Positions 51,360-60,120 of a stretch of DNA of 64,000 nt are shown one piece after another. Numbering within the stretch: the stretch's first letter is position 1; each line of letters opens with the position of its first letter. The notes under the pieces are model-generated. The model was not told the DNA's origin. It was given only the letters and a program-made list of their open reading frames with translations, and made no database searches. The DNA comes from JANYBT01 sp038211475 (GTDB lineage Bacteria > Acidobacteriota > Terriglobia > Terriglobales > Acidobacteriaceae): assembly GCA_038211475.1 (NCBI GenBank), contig JBBQVN010000003.1:1-64000 (forward strand), read 5' to 3'. Position numbers and translations under genes: made by a program.

Positions 51360-51851
51360 TTAAGGCTCGTCGAGGGACTCGGGTTCCAGGTTGTAGGTCT
51401 CGCCCTGGGCCCGCTTTTCGTGGTAATTCTTGATCCAGGCTTCGTAGCTCTTGCCAGCGGCCGGGTCTTTGCCGGTGAAGGCGATGGCAGCGATTTCCGA
51501 GTACGGTACCGCCAGTCGCGCTTGCGTGGCCTGTGGGATGATACGGACGGCTGAGGTTTCCAGGGTTGCACCGGCGCGACGGTCGAACACGTAGCCGGAA
51601 ATTTTGGTGCCGTCTTTACGCGTGATGGTCACATCGCCACGGTAGTCGAAGGCCTTCTCCAGGGCGATACGAATATCTTCGACGTTGGCCAGCTTTGGAA
51701 TCCAGCCTTCCAGATTGTCATGAGCGAACCCCGCCACTACCTCGAGTTCGTCGGCATTCACCGGAGCGGCGGCTGCCGGGGGTGTCACCGGGGTCGCGGG
51801 CCAAGGTTGAGCGGGTTGGCCACCGGCGGGCTTGCCGCGTTCTCCGCTCAT
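51360..51851 (-). CDS. Unknown protein translationally coupled to hpnH
   Basis: 163 residues; its ATG overlaps the hpnH stop in an ATGA. The first 30 residues are Pro/Ala-rich (QPAQPWPATPVTPPAAAAP). Then come a helical part (ELEVVAGFAHDNLEGWIPKL, VEDIRIALEKAF) and a beta-rich part (YRGDVTITRKDGTKISGYVF, then RLAVPYSEIAAIAFTGKD). The latter looks like a small barrel of the Sm/SH3 type. No enzyme motif and no signal peptide or membrane segment is seen. Tight coupling with hpnH suggests a role next to hopanoid synthesis, but that rests only on position. Confidence 0.65.
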   Translation of the reverse strand: MSGERGKPAGGQPAQPWPATPVTPPAAAAPVNADELEVVAGFAHDNLEGWIPKLANVEDIRIALEKAFDYRGDVTITRKDGTKISGYVFDRRAGATLETSAVRIIPQATQARLAVPYSEIAAIAFTGKDPAAGKSYEAWIKNYHEKRAQGETYNLEPESLDEP

Positions 51852-52969
51852 ACTCGGCTTTCTTCAGCTTGAGCAGCGCCGGCCTGGATCTGCACCAAAT
51901 CATGCGAGGGCAGCGGGCCCGCGCTGCGATCAAAATCGGAGAGCGCGTTGGCGTCAGGATAGCGGGCGAAGGTGGCCTTGACCGTGGCAAAGAATCCGCC
52001 CCAGGAACCAAAGGTCTCATTTACGGCCGAAGGCTCGTAGCCACAGTGCATCATGCAGTTGGCGCAATGCGGGTTGCCCGACTCCGTGCCGTAACCGTCC
52101 CACTCGGTGGTTTCCATCAGTTCGGCAAAAGTGTCGGTGTAGCCGTCCTGCAGCAAGTAGCAGGGTTTTTGCCAGCCGAACATGTTGTAGGTGGGCATGC
52201 CCCAGGGAGTGCAGTGGTAGGTGCGCTTGCCCATCAGGTATTCCAAAAACAACGGCGACAAATTGAACCGCCAAGTGGACTTGCGGTCCGACAAGATGGC
52301 GCGGAATAGGCGGCGGATGCGGGCCCGTCCCATGAAATGCTGCTGGTCCGGAGCCTTGTCATAGGAGTAGCCGGGCGAAACCATCATGCTCTCGACGCCC
52401 AACTCCATCATCTCGTCGAAGAAGGCGCGCACGCTGCGCGGGTCGGCTCCATCGAACAGAGTGGTGTTGGTGGTGACGCGGAATCCGCGGGCAATCGCCT
52501 CACGCATGCCATCCAAGGCGATGTCGTAACCGCCTTCGCGGCAGACGGAGAAGTCGTGGTGCTCGCGCTGGCCGTCCACATGGACTGAAAAGCTGAGGTA
52601 CTTGCTGGGCGTAAACAGATGCAGCTTTTCCTTGAGCAGCAGGGCGTTGGTGCAGAGATAGATGTATTTCTTGCGCTCCACCAGGCCGCGCACGATTTCG
52701 TCGATCTGGGGGTGCATCAAGGGCTCGCCACCGGGGATGGATACGATCGGAGCGCCGCACTCGTCCACCGCCCGGAAACACTCTTCGGGCGAAAGATTTT
52801 GCTTGAGGACGTGGGCGGGATACTGGATTTTGCCGCATCCGGCGCACGCAAGATTGCAGCGGAACAGGGGCTCGAGCATGAGCACGAGCGGGTAGCGCTT
52901 GCGGCCAGCGGCTTTCTGGCGCAGAACATAGGACGCAACTGTCCACATCTGCGAAATCGGTACTGCCAT
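51848..52969 (-). CDS. hpnH: Adenosyl-hopene transferase HpnH (radical SAM)
   Basis: 373 residues. HpnH adds the adenosyl group of SAM to diploptene, the first step of extended hopanoid (bacteriohopanepolyol) synthesis. The radical SAM motif is CNLACAGC (C-x3-C-x2-C), followed by SIPGGEPLMHPQIDEIV. A C-terminal Cys-rich portion contains CYLLQDGY and HCANCMMHCGYEPS. The start is ATG 52969; GGAGG is four bases before it, whereas the GTG just upstream is too close. The remaining hpn genes (squalene-hopene cyclase and others) are not in the window. Confidence 0.95.
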   Translation of the reverse strand: MAVPISQMWTVASYVLRQKAAGRKRYPLVLMLEPLFRCNLACAGCGKIQYPAHVLKQNLSPEECFRAVDECGAPIVSIPGGEPLMHPQIDEIVRGLVERKKYIYLCTNALLLKEKLHLFTPSKYLSFSVHVDGQREHHDFSVCREGGYDIALDGMREAIARGFRVTTNTTLFDGADPRSVRAFFDEMMELGVESMMVSPGYSYDKAPDQQHFMGRARIRRLFRAILSDRKSTWRFNLSPLFLEYLMGKRTYHCTPWGMPTYNMFGWQKPCYLLQDGYTDTFAELMETTEWDGYGTESGNPHCANCMMHCGYEPSAVNETFGSWGGFFATVKATFARYPDANALSDFDRSAGPLPSHDLVQIQAGAAQAEESRV

Positions 52970-53057
52970 CACCCCTCCTGAATGTCTTTATGATACCGGA
53001 AATTGAGGATTGGGACATCCCCCCAGCGCGTTGACGCGGGTCTTTAGGCTTAATGAA

Positions 53058-54392
53058 TTAGATGCGGACGCCGAGCATATGCATCGCTTCACCGACGATG
53101 TAGATGGAGCCGGTAACGACGACCAAGGTTTCCGGGGCGGCGCCAGAGCCAGCCATCGCGAGGGCGGAGGCAACATCCTGAGCCTCTTCGATTTCGACGG
53201 CGACGCGGGTTGCGGCGGCCTTGATTTCAGCGGGAGCGGCGGCTCGCGGGTTATTGGCGTGGGTCACAATCACCCGATGCGCCACGGGAAAAAGAATCTC
53301 GGCCATTTCAGCGATGGCTTTGTCTCGCATGACGCCAAAAACGAAGGTCAGCGAACGATCCTCAAATGTTGCGGACAGGGCGGCGCGTAGAGCCCATGCG
53401 CCAGCGGGATTATGTGCGACGTCGAAGACGGTATCGGGCGCAATTGCGCTAGCCGGCAGAAACTGAAAGCGTCCGGGCCAGCGGGTTTCGTGGATGCCGC
53501 GTGCAATGGTAGCGGCGGTGATGGAGGGAAAGCGATTGAGGGCGAGATGCTCCGCGGCGGCAATCGCAAGCGCGAGGTTACGGAGTTGGTGGCGTCCGGT
53601 CAACGGCGAGTCGATCAGAATGTCTTGGTTCAGCACGGTAAGGGGGTAAGTGGTCCTCCCGCGCCATTGGGCGTCGGCCCCTGGCGAAACGGGCGGAACA
53701 AAAGGGACAGCGCTGATGCCGCGGGCCCCGAGGTCAATCATTGCATGACCAATGACGTCGTTGGCGTCGGGCGATTGAGGAAGCGTGACCACGATGCCGC
53801 CGGGTCGAATAATCCCTGCCTTTTCGCGCGCGATTTCGGTGACCGTATGGCCGAGGAAATTCTGGTGGTCCAGCGAGATGTCGGTGATGATGCTCAGCAC
53901 TGGATCTACCACGTTGGTAGCATCGAGGCGTCCTCCCATGCCGACTTCAAGTATGGCAATGTCCAAGCCCGCTTCGGCGAAGGCCACAAAGGCTATCGCG
54001 GTGAGCATCTCAAAGAAGCTGGGGTGCCAGGGGAGGTGCTGCGACTCGACCAGGGTTTGGGCAGTCTGAGCCACGCGTTGGTGGAGCGCAGCGAACGAAT
54101 CGTCACTGATGGCTGCGCCGTTAAATCGGATCCGCTCGTTGATGCGAACCAGGTGAGGCGAAGTGTACAGGCCGGTGTTATAGCCGCTGGCCTGCAGAAT
54201 GGCGGCAAGCGTCGCAGCGGTCGATCCCTTGCCGTTGGTGCCGGCGATGAGCACGCTGGGGAAGCGGCGCTCGGGATGGTCGAGCGCATCGAGCAGGGTC
54301 CGCATGTGGTCGAGGTCGAATTTATGGGAGGGAGTATTGGCGAGCTCATGCCCGAGGGCGAACATGCTGGCGATGGCGGAATCGTAAGACAT
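53058..54392 (-). CDS. folC: Bifunctional folylpolyglutamate/dihydrofolate synthase
   Basis: 444 residues of the Mur-ligase superfamily; it adds glutamate to folates. It has IAGTNGKGSTAATLAAIL (ATP loop), YTSPHLVRINERIRFNG, FFEMLTAIAFVAFAEAGLDIAILEVGMGGRLDATNVVDP-type central motif, and ISLDHQNFLGHTVTEIAREKAGII. The ATG at 54392 is chosen over a TTG 27 bases upstream. It lies 68 bases after accD on the same strand, a pairing seen in many bacteria, so the two are probably cotranscribed. FolC is required for thyX, purN and purH folate cofactors. Confidence 0.97.
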   Translation of the reverse strand: MSYDSAIASMFALGHELANTPSHKFDLDHMRTLLDALDHPERRFPSVLIAGTNGKGSTAATLAAILQASGYNTGLYTSPHLVRINERIRFNGAAISDDSFAALHQRVAQTAQTLVESQHLPWHPSFFEMLTAIAFVAFAEAGLDIAILEVGMGGRLDATNVVDPVLSIITDISLDHQNFLGHTVTEIAREKAGIIRPGGIVVTLPQSPDANDVIGHAMIDLGARGISAVPFVPPVSPGADAQWRGRTTYPLTVLNQDILIDSPLTGRHQLRNLALAIAAAEHLALNRFPSITAATIARGIHETRWPGRFQFLPASAIAPDTVFDVAHNPAGAWALRAALSATFEDRSLTFVFGVMRDKAIAEMAEILFPVAHRVIVTHANNPRAAAPAEIKAAATRVAVEIEEAQDVASALAMAGSGAAPETLVVVTGSIYIVGEAMHMLGVRI

Positions 54393-54460
54393 CGGAAGAT
54401 TGGGTTCTGCGCTACGCAAAAGTCGCCGCTGTCAGATTAGCAGAAGGGGCGGTTGCAGAC

Positions 54461-55303
54461 CTATGGAGTCATAAAGGCCAAAGCGCGGGAGATGTAAGTT
54501 TTCAATTCTTTGCGCGCGACTACCGCGTCCAGGAAGCCGTGCTCCAGCAGAAATTCGGCGCGTTGAAATCCGGGCGGCAATTTCTGGCGGATTGTCTGCT
54601 CGATCACGCGTGGGCCAGCAAAACCGATGAGCGCGCCGGGCTCGGCGATGTTTAAATCTCCGAGCATTGCGAACGAAGCGGTCACGCCGCCCGTTGTTGG
54701 ATCGGTGAGGACCGAGATGTAAGGGACTTTCGCGCCGTCCAACCGGGCAAGCGCGGCAGAAATCTTGGCCAGTTGCATCAGGCTGATGACGCCTTCCATC
54801 ATGCGAGCGCCGCCTGACGCGGATACGACGATGAGCGGAGTTCGAGTGTCATGAGCGCGTTCAATGGCGCGGGTAATGACCTCCCCGACCACCGCCCCCA
54901 TGCTGCCGCCAATGAAGGCGTACTCCATGGCGCTGATGATGACCGGGCGGCCGTCGAGCTTGCCGTAAGCGTTGATGATGGCATCTTTAAGCTGGGTGTC
55001 GCGCTGCGCGGCTTGCAGGCGATTTCGATACGCCTTGAGATCGACAAAGCTCAACGGATCCGTCGAAGACAGGTTGGTATCGAACGTCTCGTACTGGTTG
55101 TCGTCGAAGAGCTGAGTCAGGCGGGTGCGAGCGTCAATGCGGAAGTGCTTGCCGCACTTTGGACAGACGCTCATGTTCTCGTCCAAATCTTTTTTCCAAA
55201 TGATCTGGCGGCATTGCTCACACTTCACCCAGAGACCCTCGGTGCGAACGTTCTTCTCGCCGGAGGTGTCGAGCGTGACGGGTTGGCGTTTGAACCAGGG
55301 CAT
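54461..55303 (-). CDS. accD: Acetyl-CoA carboxylase carboxyltransferase beta subunit
   Basis: 280 residues. The N-terminal zinc ribbon is CEQCRQIIWKKDLDENMSVC followed by PKCGKHF (four Cys). The carboxyltransferase core has SSTDPLSFVDLKAYRNRL, AIISAMEYAFIGGSMGAVVGE-type sequence, SGGARMMEGVISLMQLAK, and AEPGALIGFAGPRVIEQTIRQ, the acyl-CoA site. With AccA it moves carboxyl from biotin to acetyl-CoA to give malonyl-CoA. accA, accB and accC are not in the window. Gene order accD-folC is preserved. Confidence 0.97.
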   Translation of the reverse strand: MPWFKRQPVTLDTSGEKNVRTEGLWVKCEQCRQIIWKKDLDENMSVCPKCGKHFRIDARTRLTQLFDDNQYETFDTNLSSTDPLSFVDLKAYRNRLQAAQRDTQLKDAIINAYGKLDGRPVIISAMEYAFIGGSMGAVVGEVITRAIERAHDTRTPLIVVSASGGARMMEGVISLMQLAKISAALARLDGAKVPYISVLTDPTTGGVTASFAMLGDLNIAEPGALIGFAGPRVIEQTIRQKLPPGFQRAEFLLEHGFLDAVVARKELKTYISRALAFMTP

Positions 55304-55310
55304 GGGAAGA

Positions 55311-55460
55311 ATTTGGTAATTGAGTAATTGGGTAATTTAAAATCAACCTGAGCGGTGGCGCCGCTGCCGGCCGCTTCAAATCAACCCTTGCAAAATCAGA
55401 TTTAGTGCCGCTGCCAGGACGGTCTTCAAATTACCAAATCACAAATTACCCGATTACACA
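55311..55460. repeat. ATTTGGTA-type arrays in opposite orientations between accD and cobO
   Basis: 55311-55339 reads ATTTGGTAATTGAGTAATTG and so on in 7/8-base units. 55426-55460 reads the complementary units (AAATTACCAAATCACAAATT). The two halves can pair over a long imperfect stem across the 158-base gap upstream of accD, and this could act as an attenuator or terminator for cobO. A related array is at 17025-17078. Confidence 0.6.
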
Positions 55461-55461
55461 A

Positions 55462-55998
55462 TCAATATTCGATTCCTCGCTGCGCCATCACGCCCTTTTC
55501 GTAGGCGTGCTTCACCTGGCGCATCTCTGTAACTGTATCAGCCAGCTCAACAATTGTGGGGTGCGCGTTGCGTCCCGTCAAGATGACGTGCACCATCTCA
55601 GGCTTCGTTTTCAGCGATTCCGTCACCTTGGCCGGGTCCAACATGCCATAGCCGATGGCGTAGTTGATCTCGTCGAGAATGACCAGGTCCCATGCGCCGG
55701 AGTGGATGGCCTTATCAGCCTCAGCCCAAGCTTGCTCAACCATGCGAACGTCCTCGGGATCAGGCTTCTCCGCACCCACTTTTACGAAGCCACGCCCCAT
55801 CTGCTTCATGACGAACTTGTCGCCGAAAGACTGGACGGCGTCGAGCTCGCCGTAGTGCCATGAGCCCTTCAGGAACTGAAGCATCAAAACTCTCATGCCT
55901 TGCCCGACAGCGCGCAGGCCGGTGCCCATGGCCGCTGTGGTCTTGCCCTTGCCGGGACCGGTATTGACGATGATGAGACCGCGACGAACGTCTGTCAT
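55462..55998 (-). CDS. cobO: Corrinoid adenosyltransferase (CobO/BtuR type)
   Basis: 178 residues; it attaches 5'-deoxyadenosyl from ATP to cob(I)alamin. It has the P-loop IVNTGPGKGKTTAAMGTGLRA, the VLMLQFLKGSWHYGELDAV stretch, LVILDEINYAIGYGMLD, and VILTGRNAHPTIVELAD, all typical of the family. The length matches (about 180). The gene is alone, with the opposite-strand rlmH upstream and accD downstream beyond a repeat. No other cobalamin genes are seen, so it probably serves salvage or de novo synthesis encoded elsewhere. Confidence 0.95.
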   Translation of the reverse strand: MTDVRRGLIIVNTGPGKGKTTAAMGTGLRAVGQGMRVLMLQFLKGSWHYGELDAVQSFGDKFVMKQMGRGFVKVGAEKPDPEDVRMVEQAWAEADKAIHSGAWDLVILDEINYAIGYGMLDPAKVTESLKTKPEMVHVILTGRNAHPTIVELADTVTEMRQVKHAYEKGVMAQRGIEY

Positions 55999-56119
55999 AG
56001 GGATGAGTGATTGTACCTGTTTTGGCGTGTTGAGCCGCGGGTTGCGGGTTTGGGCCGGCAGTAGCGCGTGTGATGCAGAGGTTGTTTGCGCCTACGCTCG
56101 CCGCGTCCGGTGTGGTTAA

Positions 56120-56575
56120 ATGCCTGTCGTGAAGATATTCGTTGCCTGGATTGGCAAAACCAAAGAGCCCGCCATCCAGTCGCTCACCGACGAGTACGTG
56201 AAGCGCATTTCGCGGTACACGGAGACTAGCGGCCTGGCCCTCAAGGACGAGGCATCGCTGCGCGATCTCGCGCGCGGCCTGCGCAACCAGCCGCGCCACT
56301 TTCTTGTCCTGCTCGACTCGGGTGGCAAGCAGATGTCCTCCGAAGACCTTGCGGCTTTTGTACAACGCCATGCGGACGCCGCGGCTCCGCCACTCCTGTT
56401 CGCCATCGGCCCGGCTGATGGGTTCAGCCTCCAAACCCGCGCCGCCGCCGATCTCACGCTCTCCCTTGGCAAGATGACCTTAACCCATGAGCTCGCCCGT
56501 GTCGTCCTGCTCGAGCAGATCTACCGCGCCTTCACCATCCTGAAGAAACATCCCTACCACCACGCCCACCGATGA
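56120..56575 (+). CDS. rlmH: 23S rRNA (pseudouridine-1915-N3) methyltransferase
   Basis: 151 residues of the SPOUT class. It methylates pseudouridine 1915 in 23S rRNA helix 69 on whole ribosomes. Motifs are FVAWIGKTKEPAIQSLTDEYVKRI, FLVLLDSGGKQMSSEDLAAF, LFAIGPADGFSL (the SAM-binding GPADG) and LTHELARVVLLEQIYRAFTI ending in KHPYHHAHR, which is strongly conserved. The start ATG has only weak upstream signal. cobO diverges on the left; a repeat-bearing gap follows. Confidence 0.96.
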   Translation: MPVVKIFVAWIGKTKEPAIQSLTDEYVKRISRYTETSGLALKDEASLRDLARGLRNQPRHFLVLLDSGGKQMSSEDLAAFVQRHADAAAPPLLFAIGPADGFSLQTRAAADLTLSLGKMTLTHELARVVLLEQIYRAFTILKKHPYHHAHR

Positions 56576-56650
56576 TGACAATGGTCTTGTGCGCGGCGTA
56601 GGGATTGGGGCGGTCGAGGGTGAGGCCTGCCCCGATTTCTCGGTGCGTGG

Positions 56651-56790
56651 GAACTGCAGAATCCCTCACTTCGTTCGGGACGACAAATCGTAAGAGATGG
56701 GATTACGGAACCTGAAAGACGGGATGATAAATCGTAACTGCAGATCCCTCACTTCGTTCGGGACGACAAGTTGTATTCGGGATGACGAGT
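56651..56790. repeat. Two direct copies of the GTCATCC repeat right arm
   Basis: Copies at 56651-56690 and 56736-56770 share GCAGATCCCTCACTTCGTTC (first copy has one extra A) followed by GGGACGACAA. Between and after them short units (GACGGGAT, AAATCGTAA) recur. The 267-base gap between rlmH and the FGE-like gene holds no gene. Same family as 12480-12595 and 13168-13349. Confidence 0.7.
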
Positions 56791-56842
56791 CGTAATTGAG
56801 ATTAGAAACGTAAGACGGGATTACGAAACGTCACAGACGAGG

Positions 56843-57583
56843 TCACAAATCACTGAGTATCGCCGCATCTGCTGCCACGCGAAACCCGTAATCTGCATAC
56901 TGGAATTGAGGTGGAATGCTGGACCGGGCGGCGCATCGCGACACTTTGATGTGGTGACGCCAGGAGCCTCCTCGGGAGGACCGGCGCTCGCCTTGTGTCG
57001 GGCCGAGTGGGTTGCATTCCGGCGACTGCGCGTAATAGTCGGCAGAGAACCAGTCGCTGCACCACTCGTGCAGGTTGTCACATAAATTGAAAATGCCAAA
57101 TGGATTGGGCGCGGCAAGACCCACCCGCTCAGGGCCAGTGGCCCAGATCTGGCAGCGCGCCGCGTAATCTGGCAGGTCTTGCGGCGGCGTATTTCCCCAG
57201 GGATAGAGTTCCTGTTCCACGCCTCCGCGGGCCGCGCGTTCCCATTCGGCTTCGGTGGGCAAGCGAAAGGGCTGGCCGGTCCGCGCCGCGAGCCACTCGC
57301 AATAGCCGGTGGCGTCAAACCACGAGACCGCAACAACAGGCTGCTGGGGATCGCAGAAGTTTGGGTCCGTCCAAAATGGCGGCAGGGGACCGCTGGTCTC
57401 GGCGAGGAACCGCGCATAATCCGCGAAGGTGACCTGGCACAGTGCAATCTGAAACGCATCGACCCAGACGCGATGCACTGGACGCTCGTTGTCTTGTCCA
57501 GTGGCACAGCCCATCTGGAACCAGTTCGCGGGGATGCGCGCCATGGCAGGGACAGGCACGAGCATGGGGGCGAAGGTGGTCAT
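56843..57583 (-). CDS. SUMF1/FGE-like domain protein lacking the catalytic cysteines
   Basis: 246 residues from the ATG at 57583, which overlaps the thiE stop (ATGA), so translation is coupled. The fold signature is present: WFQMGCATGQDNERPVHRVWVD, VVAVSWFDATGYCEWLA, RLPTEAEWERAARGGVEQELYPWG, and the WHE-type NLCDNLHEWCSDWF. In true formylglycine-generating enzymes RGGSFLC begins the active-site Cys pair. Here the match reads RGGSWRHHIKVSRCAARS, with the first Cys replaced by His and the second absent at its position. So sulfatase activation is unlikely, and the role is unknown. Other FGE-like proteins (EgtB type) use the fold with different chemistry. The thiE link is suggestive only. Confidence 0.8.
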   Translation of the reverse strand: MTTFAPMLVPVPAMARIPANWFQMGCATGQDNERPVHRVWVDAFQIALCQVTFADYARFLAETSGPLPPFWTDPNFCDPQQPVVAVSWFDATGYCEWLAARTGQPFRLPTEAEWERAARGGVEQELYPWGNTPPQDLPDYAARCQIWATGPERVGLAAPNPFGIFNLCDNLHEWCSDWFSADYYAQSPECNPLGPTQGERRSSRGGSWRHHIKVSRCAARSSIPPQFQYADYGFRVAADAAILSDL

Positions 57584-58284
57584 TTGGGCAAGTTCGTTCG
57601 CAGAGCGGCAACTACTTTCTGCACATCGTTCTGCTGAAACAGTCGGATGCCAGCGACCCCACGCGCGCCCTGAGCTAAGCAGTCGCTGGCATTTTCTAAA
57701 GTGATGCCACCCAAGGCGAGGACGGGAACGTGCCCGGCGCATACCAGACCCAGTTGCGCCAGGCCCGTCGTTAAGGCAACCGTCTCAGGGGCGTTGTGGA
57801 AAGGGGCGGCTTGCTGAGGGGTAGCCCGCTTTTCAAACACGGGGCCGAACACGACGAAGTCAGCCCCGTCTTCGGCATCGGCGATCTCAGCCGGGGTGTG
57901 ACAGGAAACTCCGATCAGGAATTCTCGAGCAGGGGGCGATGCCAAAGCGCGGCAGAAGCGTCGTACTTCGGCAGGGGCCAAGTCGAGGGAGCGCAGGTGG
58001 ACGCCGTCCGCCCCCACCGCGAGCGCGACATCGCTGCGGGAGTTGAGCAGCAGGCGAGGAGAGCCGAGGCTTCCGCTATTTTTTTGAATGACCTGCAGAG
58101 CCTGGCGGGCTAGCGATTCCAGTGCTCGCGCGCTCAGGTCTTTCTCTCGCAACTGGATGTAGTCCACCCCGGACCGGGTCGCCTCGGCAATTTTGGTGAG
58201 CAGCGACTTTCGGCGCGCGACTTCGTCCCCGGGAAACTGGGTGCGGTCGGTGATGTAATAGAACCACGGCGCCGGTTTCAGCAT
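57580..58284 (-). CDS. thiE: Thiamine phosphate synthase
   Basis: 234 residues from the ATG at 58284. It joins hydroxymethylpyrimidine diphosphate and thiazole phosphate. Typical features are YYITDR, GVDYIQLREKDLSARAL, LLLNSRSDVALAVGADGVHL, IGVSCHTPAEIADAEDGADFVVFGPVFE and VLALGGITLENASDCLAQGA (phosphate loop). The gene runs away from xseA (57 bases between starts). No TPP riboswitch sequence is recognisable in that short leader. The next gene overlaps its stop by four bases and encodes an FGE-like protein. Other thi genes are absent. Confidence 0.93.
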   Translation of the reverse strand: MLKPAPWFYYITDRTQFPGDEVARRKSLLTKIAEATRSGVDYIQLREKDLSARALESLARQALQVIQKNSGSLGSPRLLLNSRSDVALAVGADGVHLRSLDLAPAEVRRFCRALASPPAREFLIGVSCHTPAEIADAEDGADFVVFGPVFEKRATPQQAAPFHNAPETVALTTGLAQLGLVCAGHVPVLALGGITLENASDCLAQGARGVAGIRLFQQNDVQKVVAALRTNLPK

Positions 58285-58341
58285 TCCACCTGGCCTTTGA
58301 TTCGCTGCTGTGGCAAAAGCACTTGCGATACACTCCAAGCG

Positions 58342-59700
58342 ATGGCGGGTAACGACCAACTCGGTTTCAATTTTAGAGCACCAGAGCGGCACGTGTGGAC
58401 GGTGCGGGCGCTGGTGACGGCGGTGCGCGGCCGCGTGGAACAGGAATTTGCCGAGGCCTGGGTGGAAGGAGAGATCTCAAACTTTAGGGCGTCAGAGGCA
58501 GGGCACACCTATTTCAGCCTGAAAGAAGAGTCGGCGCAAATCAAGATCGTAATGTTCCGGTCGGCCGCGCGGCTGTTGCGATTCCGTCCCTCCAACGGAA
58601 TGCAAGTGGTGGTGCGGGGCCATGTCACGGTGTATGAAGAACGCGGCGAGCTGCAAATTTCCGCCGAATACCTGGAGCCCAAAGGAGCGGGCGCACTACA
58701 GATCGCCTTCGAACAATTGAAGGCGCGTTTGCAGGCGGAAGGGCTGTTCGATGCGGAGCGAAAGCAGCCGATCCCTACGCTGCCGAGGCGCATTGGCATT
58801 ATCACTTCGCCGCAAGCGGCCGCGCTGCGCGACATCCTGAACATTCTGGAGCGGCGGCATCACACTGCAAACATTCTAATTTATCCGGCGCAGGTGCAAG
58901 GGGCCGCGGCGGCCGGAGAAGTGCGGGCCGGAGTGCTGTATTTCGGCCAGAGCGGGATAGTGGACGTGGTGATTGTGGCCCGCGGCGGGGGCTCCACCGA
59001 AGACCTGGCCGCCTTCAACGATGAAGCGCTGGCGCGGGCCGTGGCGGGCGCGCGGGTGCCGGTGATTTCCGCGGTGGGACACGAAACCGATTTCACAATT
59101 CTGGATTTCGTCGCCGACTTACGGGCGCCAACACCTTCCGCGGCGGCGGAGTTGGTGATCGAGTCGCGGCAGCAAGTCGAGCAGAACGTCGAGAGCTTGC
59201 GCGAACGGTTGCAGCGCGCGGTGCGCTATCACCTGCTGATGGCGCGCCAGAGTCTGACCGAAGCCGCACAGCAGGGCGCGTTCGGCCGCATGATGGACGG
59301 CATCCATCGGAGGCAGCAGAAGCTGGACGATCTGCGATACAGGTTGGAACGGGCGGAGCGGCAAATTCTGGAAAAACAAAGACGGCGTTGGGAGACGGCA
59401 TCGGCGGCGGTGCGGCACTACGATGCGCGGCGCAGACTGGAAGGCATAGGACGCGAACTGGCGGGGCACACCTCGGCACTGGTATCGGCGGCGAGGGCGG
59501 CATTGGCGAGAGTGCGGGCGCGGCTGGAGCGGTCGAGCGGCCAACTGGAAGCGCTATCGCCGGTGGCAATTCTGAATCGCGGGTATGCGCTGGTGTTCGA
59601 CGGCAAAGGTAGATTGCTTAAGGACGCGTCCCATGTAAGAGTGGGCGAGAAGATATCAGCGCGGCTGGCCAAAGGGGAGATCGCGGCGCGAGCAGAGTAA
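58342..59700 (+). CDS. xseA: Exodeoxyribonuclease VII large subunit
   Basis: 452 residues; with XseB it degrades single-stranded DNA from both ends. The N-terminal OB fold contains WVEGEISNFRASEAGHTYFSLKEESAQI. The catalytic region has RIGIITSPQAAALRDILNILERR and VARGGGSTEDLAAFNDE, then GHETDFTILDFVADLRAPTPSAAAE. A long coiled region (RERLQRAVRYHLLMARQSL onward) and the end LNRGYALVF follow. The ATG at 58342 is chosen because the family starts just there. xseB is often next but is not seen here; a remnant-rich region follows. Confidence 0.96.
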   Translation: MAGNDQLGFNFRAPERHVWTVRALVTAVRGRVEQEFAEAWVEGEISNFRASEAGHTYFSLKEESAQIKIVMFRSAARLLRFRPSNGMQVVVRGHVTVYEERGELQISAEYLEPKGAGALQIAFEQLKARLQAEGLFDAERKQPIPTLPRRIGIITSPQAAALRDILNILERRHHTANILIYPAQVQGAAAAGEVRAGVLYFGQSGIVDVVIVARGGGSTEDLAAFNDEALARAVAGARVPVISAVGHETDFTILDFVADLRAPTPSAAAELVIESRQQVEQNVESLRERLQRAVRYHLLMARQSLTEAAQQGAFGRMMDGIHRRQQKLDDLRYRLERAERQILEKQRRRWETASAAVRHYDARRRLEGIGRELAGHTSALVSAARAALARVRARLERSSGQLEALSPVAILNRGYALVFDGKGRLLKDASHVRVGEKISARLAKGEIAARAE

Positions 59701-59710
59701 GGGCCGTTGT

Positions 59711-59738
59711 CAGTCGCCAGTTGCCAGTTGCTAGTGTC
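59711..59738. repeat. Short CAGTTGC heptamer array after xseA
   Basis: Four units: CAGTCGC, CAGTTGC, CAGTTGC, TAGTGTC. It belongs to the same family as 14402-14479 and, reversed, 3913-3961 and 15030-15092, and again sits just after a gene end. Confidence 0.65.
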
Positions 59739-59765
59739 TGTTTCGTGCAGTTGTCTGGATCGAGC

Positions 59766-60120
59766 TTACCGCACGATGAAGTTTTTATTGCTGGTGAGGG
59801 AGCCGCTGGGCGTGACCATGACAACCCGTCCATTGCCCGCCTCAGCAGGTACGGTGGCGGTCAGATAGGTATCGGACACAATCCTGAATGCGGCCGGGAC
59901 GGCGTTGAAGGTCACGCTCCGTGGCGCCAGTAAACCCCTGACCAAGGATCTGCGCCTGACTGCCCGCCTTGCCTTGCGCCCGGACGAAGGTGACGAAGGG
60001 GCCCAATCCCTGCGACAAGCGGTAGGCCTGACCCAGGGCATTCCGTCCCCTGTACGTGGTTACTCCATGAAAGAAACCGTTGGTATATTGAGTGGGAGCA
60101 TCGCCCTTTGGTGCGAGCGA
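59766..60120 (-). pseudogene. 3' remnant of a secreted GloVer/IPT-type protein with a frameshift
   Basis: On the minus strand one frame reads GDAPTQYTNGFFHGVTTYRG and QGLGPFVTFVRAQGKAGSQA, the style of the GloVer-type secreted proteins of Acidobacteria, up to FTGAT. There the frame changes at about 59919 (one extra G). The next frame gives SVTFNAVPAAFRIVSDTYLT, TATVPAEAGNGRVVMVTPSG and ends SNKNFIVR at 59766, a typical IPT/TIG-domain end. Removing one G would join the parts as GATSVTFN. No start or signal peptide is found upstream, so it is truncated as well as shifted. Identification as GloVer-like is by pattern memory only. Confidence 0.65.

Noticed and set aside
58284..58342. A TPP riboswitch before thiE
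   Set aside because: The divergent spacer is only 57 bases and shows no CTGAGA-like conserved box.
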